From Candidatus Hydrogenedentota bacterium (lineage in GTDB: Bacteria > Hydrogenedentota > Hydrogenedentia > Hydrogenedentales > SLHB01), in the NCBI GenBank assembly GCA_020848835.1, contig JADLHJ010000083.1:1-64000 (forward strand): 64,000 bases of DNA, read 5' to 3'. Below, piece by piece: positions 61,210 through 64,000 of this stretch; positions within the stretch are counted from its first letter, which is position 1, and every line of letters begins with the position of its first letter. Both the position numbers and the translations under genes were made by a program. The notes beneath the pieces were generated by a model. It ran no database searches, had not been told where the DNA came from, and worked only from the letters and a program-made list of their open reading frames with translations.

Positions 61210-64000
61210 ATGAAAGGCAGAAATACGTCTAAGGGAAGAAAAGGTGCAGCCGTTTCGTCTGCGACCAAGGATGACGCTCATAGTGGGAACAGGGTGGGCT
61301 CTGCCCAATCTGGAGTTGATGACGCGCATCCAGATCCTTTGGCGGTCCCGCTATTAGAAGAGAAGACGGTTGCCGCAGACGAAGAAACGATTATTCTCGC
61401 AAGCGGCGAATCGGACGCGACAGATTTAACGGCGCAAGGTGACGCTTCGCTGGTGGCCCATGAAAAGACGGCCATAGCGAATGGCGAAGATGGTCCTGCT
61501 GGCGATGGCAAAAAAGTTGATACGCCTTACATCGTCGGGATAGGCGCATCGGCGGGCGGGCTCGAAGCACTCGAAGCGTTTTTCCGGGCGATGCCGACGG
61601 ATTCCGGAATCATCTTCATCGTCGTCACGCACCTGCAGCCAGATCAGGTCAGCTTGCTGCCGCAGCTCATCGGCAACATAACGTCGATGCCGGCCCACCA
61701 CATTCAAGACGGCGAACTGGTTCACCCGAACAATATTTACATTATTCCGCCGGGCGTGAATGTTGGCATCATGAACCGTGCGCTGCAATTGTTCCCGCGT
61801 GAGCGCGAGCGCCCCTCCCAGCCGATCAACTTCATGTTTCGCGCGCTTGCGCAAGACCATCAGGAACGCTCTATTGCCATCGTGCTTTCGGGAACCGGCT
61901 CGGATGGCGCCGAAGGCATTCGCGCGATTAAGAGCGAACTCGGCATGGTGATGGTGCAGGAACCGGAATCGGCGCGTTTTAGCGGAATGCCGTTAGCGGC
62001 CATCGGCAGCGGCCTTGTCGATTTTGTGCTTCCACCGGATTCCATGCCGGAAAAGCTATTGCATTACGTCAATGCCCGTGAGAGAGGGCCGCGGCAGTAT
62101 ACGCTGGATCAGAAGACGCGCGAGTCGCTGCAGAAGATCTATTTCCATCTTCGCAACGCGACGAGCCACGATTTCTCACAGTACAAGAAAACAACGATTC
62201 TACGGCGCATCGATCGGCGCATGCGCGTCCACGGGCTCGACAACATTCACGACTACGCTGCGTTTCTCCAACGCAACGAAAAGGAAGTAGTCGCGCTTTT
62301 CCGCGAACTGCTTATCGGCGTGACCGATTTCTTTCGCGATCAGGACGCTTTCGAGCTGTTAAAAACGAAGGTACTTCCCCTGCTGCTCAGCGGGTTGCCG
62401 GAATCGACGCCGTTTCGCGCGTGGGTGCCGGGCGTCGCGACGGGAGAAGAGGCGTACTCGAACGCGATCATGCTGCAGGAATACATGGAGGAGCACAGCC
62501 GGAATTTTCACGCGCAGATATTTGCGACGGACATTAACGAGGACGCGATCGACGTGGCGCGGCGCGGGTTGTATCCCTCGAGCATTGAACCGCACATAAG
62601 CAAGGAACGGCTCGGCCGCTTCTTCACACGCGAGGACAGTGGTTACCGGATCAAGCGCGAGATCCGCGAGATGATTATTTTCTCGACGCAGAATTTGATC
62701 AAGGATCCGCCCTTCACCAAGCTCGATCTCATCTGCTGCCGCAATCTGCTCATTTATCTCGACATGGAATTGCAGCGAAAGATCATCCCCTTGTTCCACT
62801 ACAGCCTCAAACCGGACGGAATATTGTTTCTGGGATCATCCGAGAGCATCGGTGAATTCAGCGATATGTTTACGGTAGTCGATCCCAAATGGAAGATTTT
62901 CAAACGCAAATCGTCGTCAGTTCCCCATCGCGGACCGATGGATTTCTCGGTGTCGCCGCGGCCGGAAATCAGCGCGCAACGAGAAGTCGCCATCACGGAG
63001 CGCAATGCCGCGCTGCTGGTGGAGCGCCAGCTTCTAAGCATGTATGCGCCTACAAGCGTCGTGGTGAATCGGCGTGGCGATATTCTCTACATCCATGGGC
63101 GTACCGGGCGCTATCTCGAACCTGCGCAGGGACAGCCCAAAAACAATGTCTTCGAAATGGCGCGGGAAGGCCTCGCGGGACAGTTGCCCGCTTTGATTCA
63201 CAAGGCTTCGTCCCAGAAGGCCCCGGTGCGTTACGGAGGGTTGCGCGTGAAAACCAATGGCGAAACGTCACTCGTCAACGTTACCGTGCAGCAATTGCCT
63301 GCGCACCCCACGGTCGACGGCATCTTTCTCATCGCGTTTGACGAAGACACTGCGGCGCCGCAGCAAAAAGCGACCCGAACGTCGAAGGCAAAGAGCGGAT
63401 ATATCAACGATCTGGAACGCGAACTGGAGAGCACGCGGGAGAATCTGCAGACGACGATTGAAGAGCTGCAAACGTCGAACGAAGAGCTGCGCTCGATGAA
63501 CGAGGAATACCAATCCACGAACGAAGAATTGCAGAGTGCGAACGAAGAGCTCGAAACGTCCCGCGAAGAAATGCAATCGCTGAACGAAGAACTGTCCTCC
63601 GTGAATACCGAGATGCAGGACAGAATCGACGACATGACCCAGATGCACCAAGACCTTCAACGATCGTTGGACAGTCTGGATATTCCCAGCCTGTTCTTGG
63701 ATTCCGAGTTGAAGGTATTGCGGTTCACGTCGCAGGCGAAGCAACTCATTAATTTATTGGACCATGACATCGGCCGGCCTTTTCACCATATATCGAACAA
63801 CCTCCGGGGCATTGATCTCACGCAGCACGCCCTTAGCGCGCTCGAAAGCAGGCGCCACGTAGAACGGGAAGTGCAATGTACCAATGGCGAATGGTTCATC
63901 ATGCGAATCACGCCTTACCGTCCCGTAGGTTCCGGTAAAGACGGCGTCGTGATCGCCTTCGTCGATATCCATAGCCTCAAATCGGAACGGCACGCGCTCG
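61210..64000 (+). CDS. CheB-CheR-PAS chemotaxis-like signalling protein, incomplete at the 3' end
   Basis: 930 residues are visible from ATG 61210; the frame is open at the window edge. An acidic, disordered N-terminus (1-100) precedes a CheB methylesterase domain (IVGIGASAGGLEALEAFF, THLQPDQVSLL, LSGTGSDGAEG: the Ser-His-Asp triad is complete) without a receiver domain. A CheR domain follows (LLIGVTDFFRD, FATDINEDAIDVAR, DLICCRNLLIYLD). A coiled coil of NEEL-rich heptads (about 735-810) then leads into a PAS domain (LDSELKVLRFTSQA). A histidine kinase often follows in this family; it would lie beyond the window. It probably controls a chemosensory-like pathway or stress response. Confidence 0.93.
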   Translation, partial: MKGRNTSKGRKGAAVSSATKDDAHSGNRVGSAQSGVDDAHPDPLAVPLLEEKTVAADEETIILASGESDATDLTAQGDASLVAHEKTAIANGEDGPAGDGKKVDTPYIVGIGASAGGLEALEAFFRAMPTDSGIIFIVVTHLQPDQVSLLPQLIGNITSMPAHHIQDGELVHPNNIYIIPPGVNVGIMNRALQLFPRERERPSQPINFMFRALAQDHQERSIAIVLSGTGSDGAEGIRAIKSELGMVMVQEPESARFSGMPLAAIGSGLVDFVLPPDSMPEKLLHYVNARERGPRQYTLDQKTRESLQKIYFHLRNATSHDFSQYKKTTILRRIDRRMRVHGLDNIHDYAAFLQRNEKEVVALFRELLIGVTDFFRDQDAFELLKTKVLPLLLSGLPESTPFRAWVPGVATGEEAYSNAIMLQEYMEEHSRNFHAQIFATDINEDAIDVARRGLYPSSIEPHISKERLGRFFTREDSGYRIKREIREMIIFSTQNLIKDPPFTKLDLICCRNLLIYLDMELQRKIIPLFHYSLKPDGILFLGSSESIGEFSDMFTVVDPKWKIFKRKSSSVPHRGPMDFSVSPRPEISAQREVAITERNAALLVERQLLSMYAPTSVVVNRRGDILYIHGRTGRYLEPAQGQPKNNVFEMAREGLAGQLPALIHKASSQKAPVRYGGLRVKTNGETSLVNVTVQQLPAHPTVDGIFLIAFDEDTAAPQQKATRTSKAKSGYINDLERELESTRENLQTTIEELQTSNEELRSMNEEYQSTNEELQSANEELETSREEMQSLNEELSSVNTEMQDRIDDMTQMHQDLQRSLDSLDIPSLFLDSELKVLRFTSQAKQLINLLDHDIGRPFHHISNNLRGIDLTQHALSALESRRHVEREVQCTNGEWFIMRITPYRPVGSGKDGVVIAFVDIHSLKSERHAL

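Overview
The window looks like about 64 kb of chromosome from a flagellated, Gram-negative, moderately GC-rich heterotroph. The gene mix resembles Planctomycetota/PVC-superphylum bacteria or Candidatus Hydrogenedentota: a Ser/Thr kinase fused to WD40 propellers, an ECF sigma factor with a membrane and extracytoplasmic extension, very long secreted proteins with sugar-dehydrogenase heads, an anaerobic sulfatase-maturase-like radical SAM enzyme, Tat-exported sugar-type aminotransferases and several secreted propeller or glycosidase-like proteins. This placement rests on gene content only; there is no rRNA gene to test it, and I saw no tRNA, CRISPR array, insertion sequence or prophage.

Layout. 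1-14.4 kb: the end of a class V aminotransferase; a nagB / acyl-CoA-binding protein / MaoC hydratase operon; a GT39-type membrane glycosyltransferase; a secreted PQQ-type sugar dehydrogenase with ten calcium-binding repeats; a HAD phosphatase, a zinc alcohol dehydrogenase and a ceramidase-like protein; then a tightly coupled pepA-mtaB-larE operon and a PfkB sugar kinase. 14.4-23.7 kb: DinB protein, wax ester synthase/DGAT, a 1862-residue secreted protein (sugar dehydrogenase head, PKD domain, about 12 Ig/cadherin-like repeats) and an aldose-epimerase-like protein. 23.7-29.3 kb: a flagellar operon running fliM, fliY/N, fliA, a small charged protein, a SwrB-like membrane protein, a fliK-like gene and flhX. 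29.5-36.5 kb: polysaccharide deacetylase and GT2, a BNR-repeat secreted protein, and a Tat-exported DegT aminotransferase paired with a secreted barrel protein. 36.5-46 kb: CPA2 antiporter, metG, DedA, a quinone-oxidoreductase-like enzyme, a single-domain voltage-gated cation channel, an MshEN-HDOD signalling protein and two uncharacterised proteins. 46-55 kb: two carbohydrate-active secreted proteins, the double-propeller kinase, a uridine kinase, a phosphodiesterase/phosphatase and an FMN-binding split-barrel protein. 55-64 kb: relics of two genes, the ECF fusion, tyrS, a small lipoprotein coupled to a radical SAM/SPASM enzyme, and the start of a CheB-CheR-PAS protein that runs off the window.

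Themes. Acyl-CoA handling (ACBP, MaoC, WS/DGAT, ceramidase-like protein) suggests storage-lipid turnover. Many exported proteins point to growth on polysaccharides or glycoconjugates. Signalling is rich and uses unusual fusions. Intergenic DNA carries a short palindromic repeat in three copies, each directly downstream of a gene. The strongest candidates for unusual biology are the ECF sigma factor fused to a membrane sensor-like domain, the cation channel with a glycine in its selectivity filter, the lipoprotein/radical SAM pair, the twin-propeller kinase and the exported DegT enzyme.
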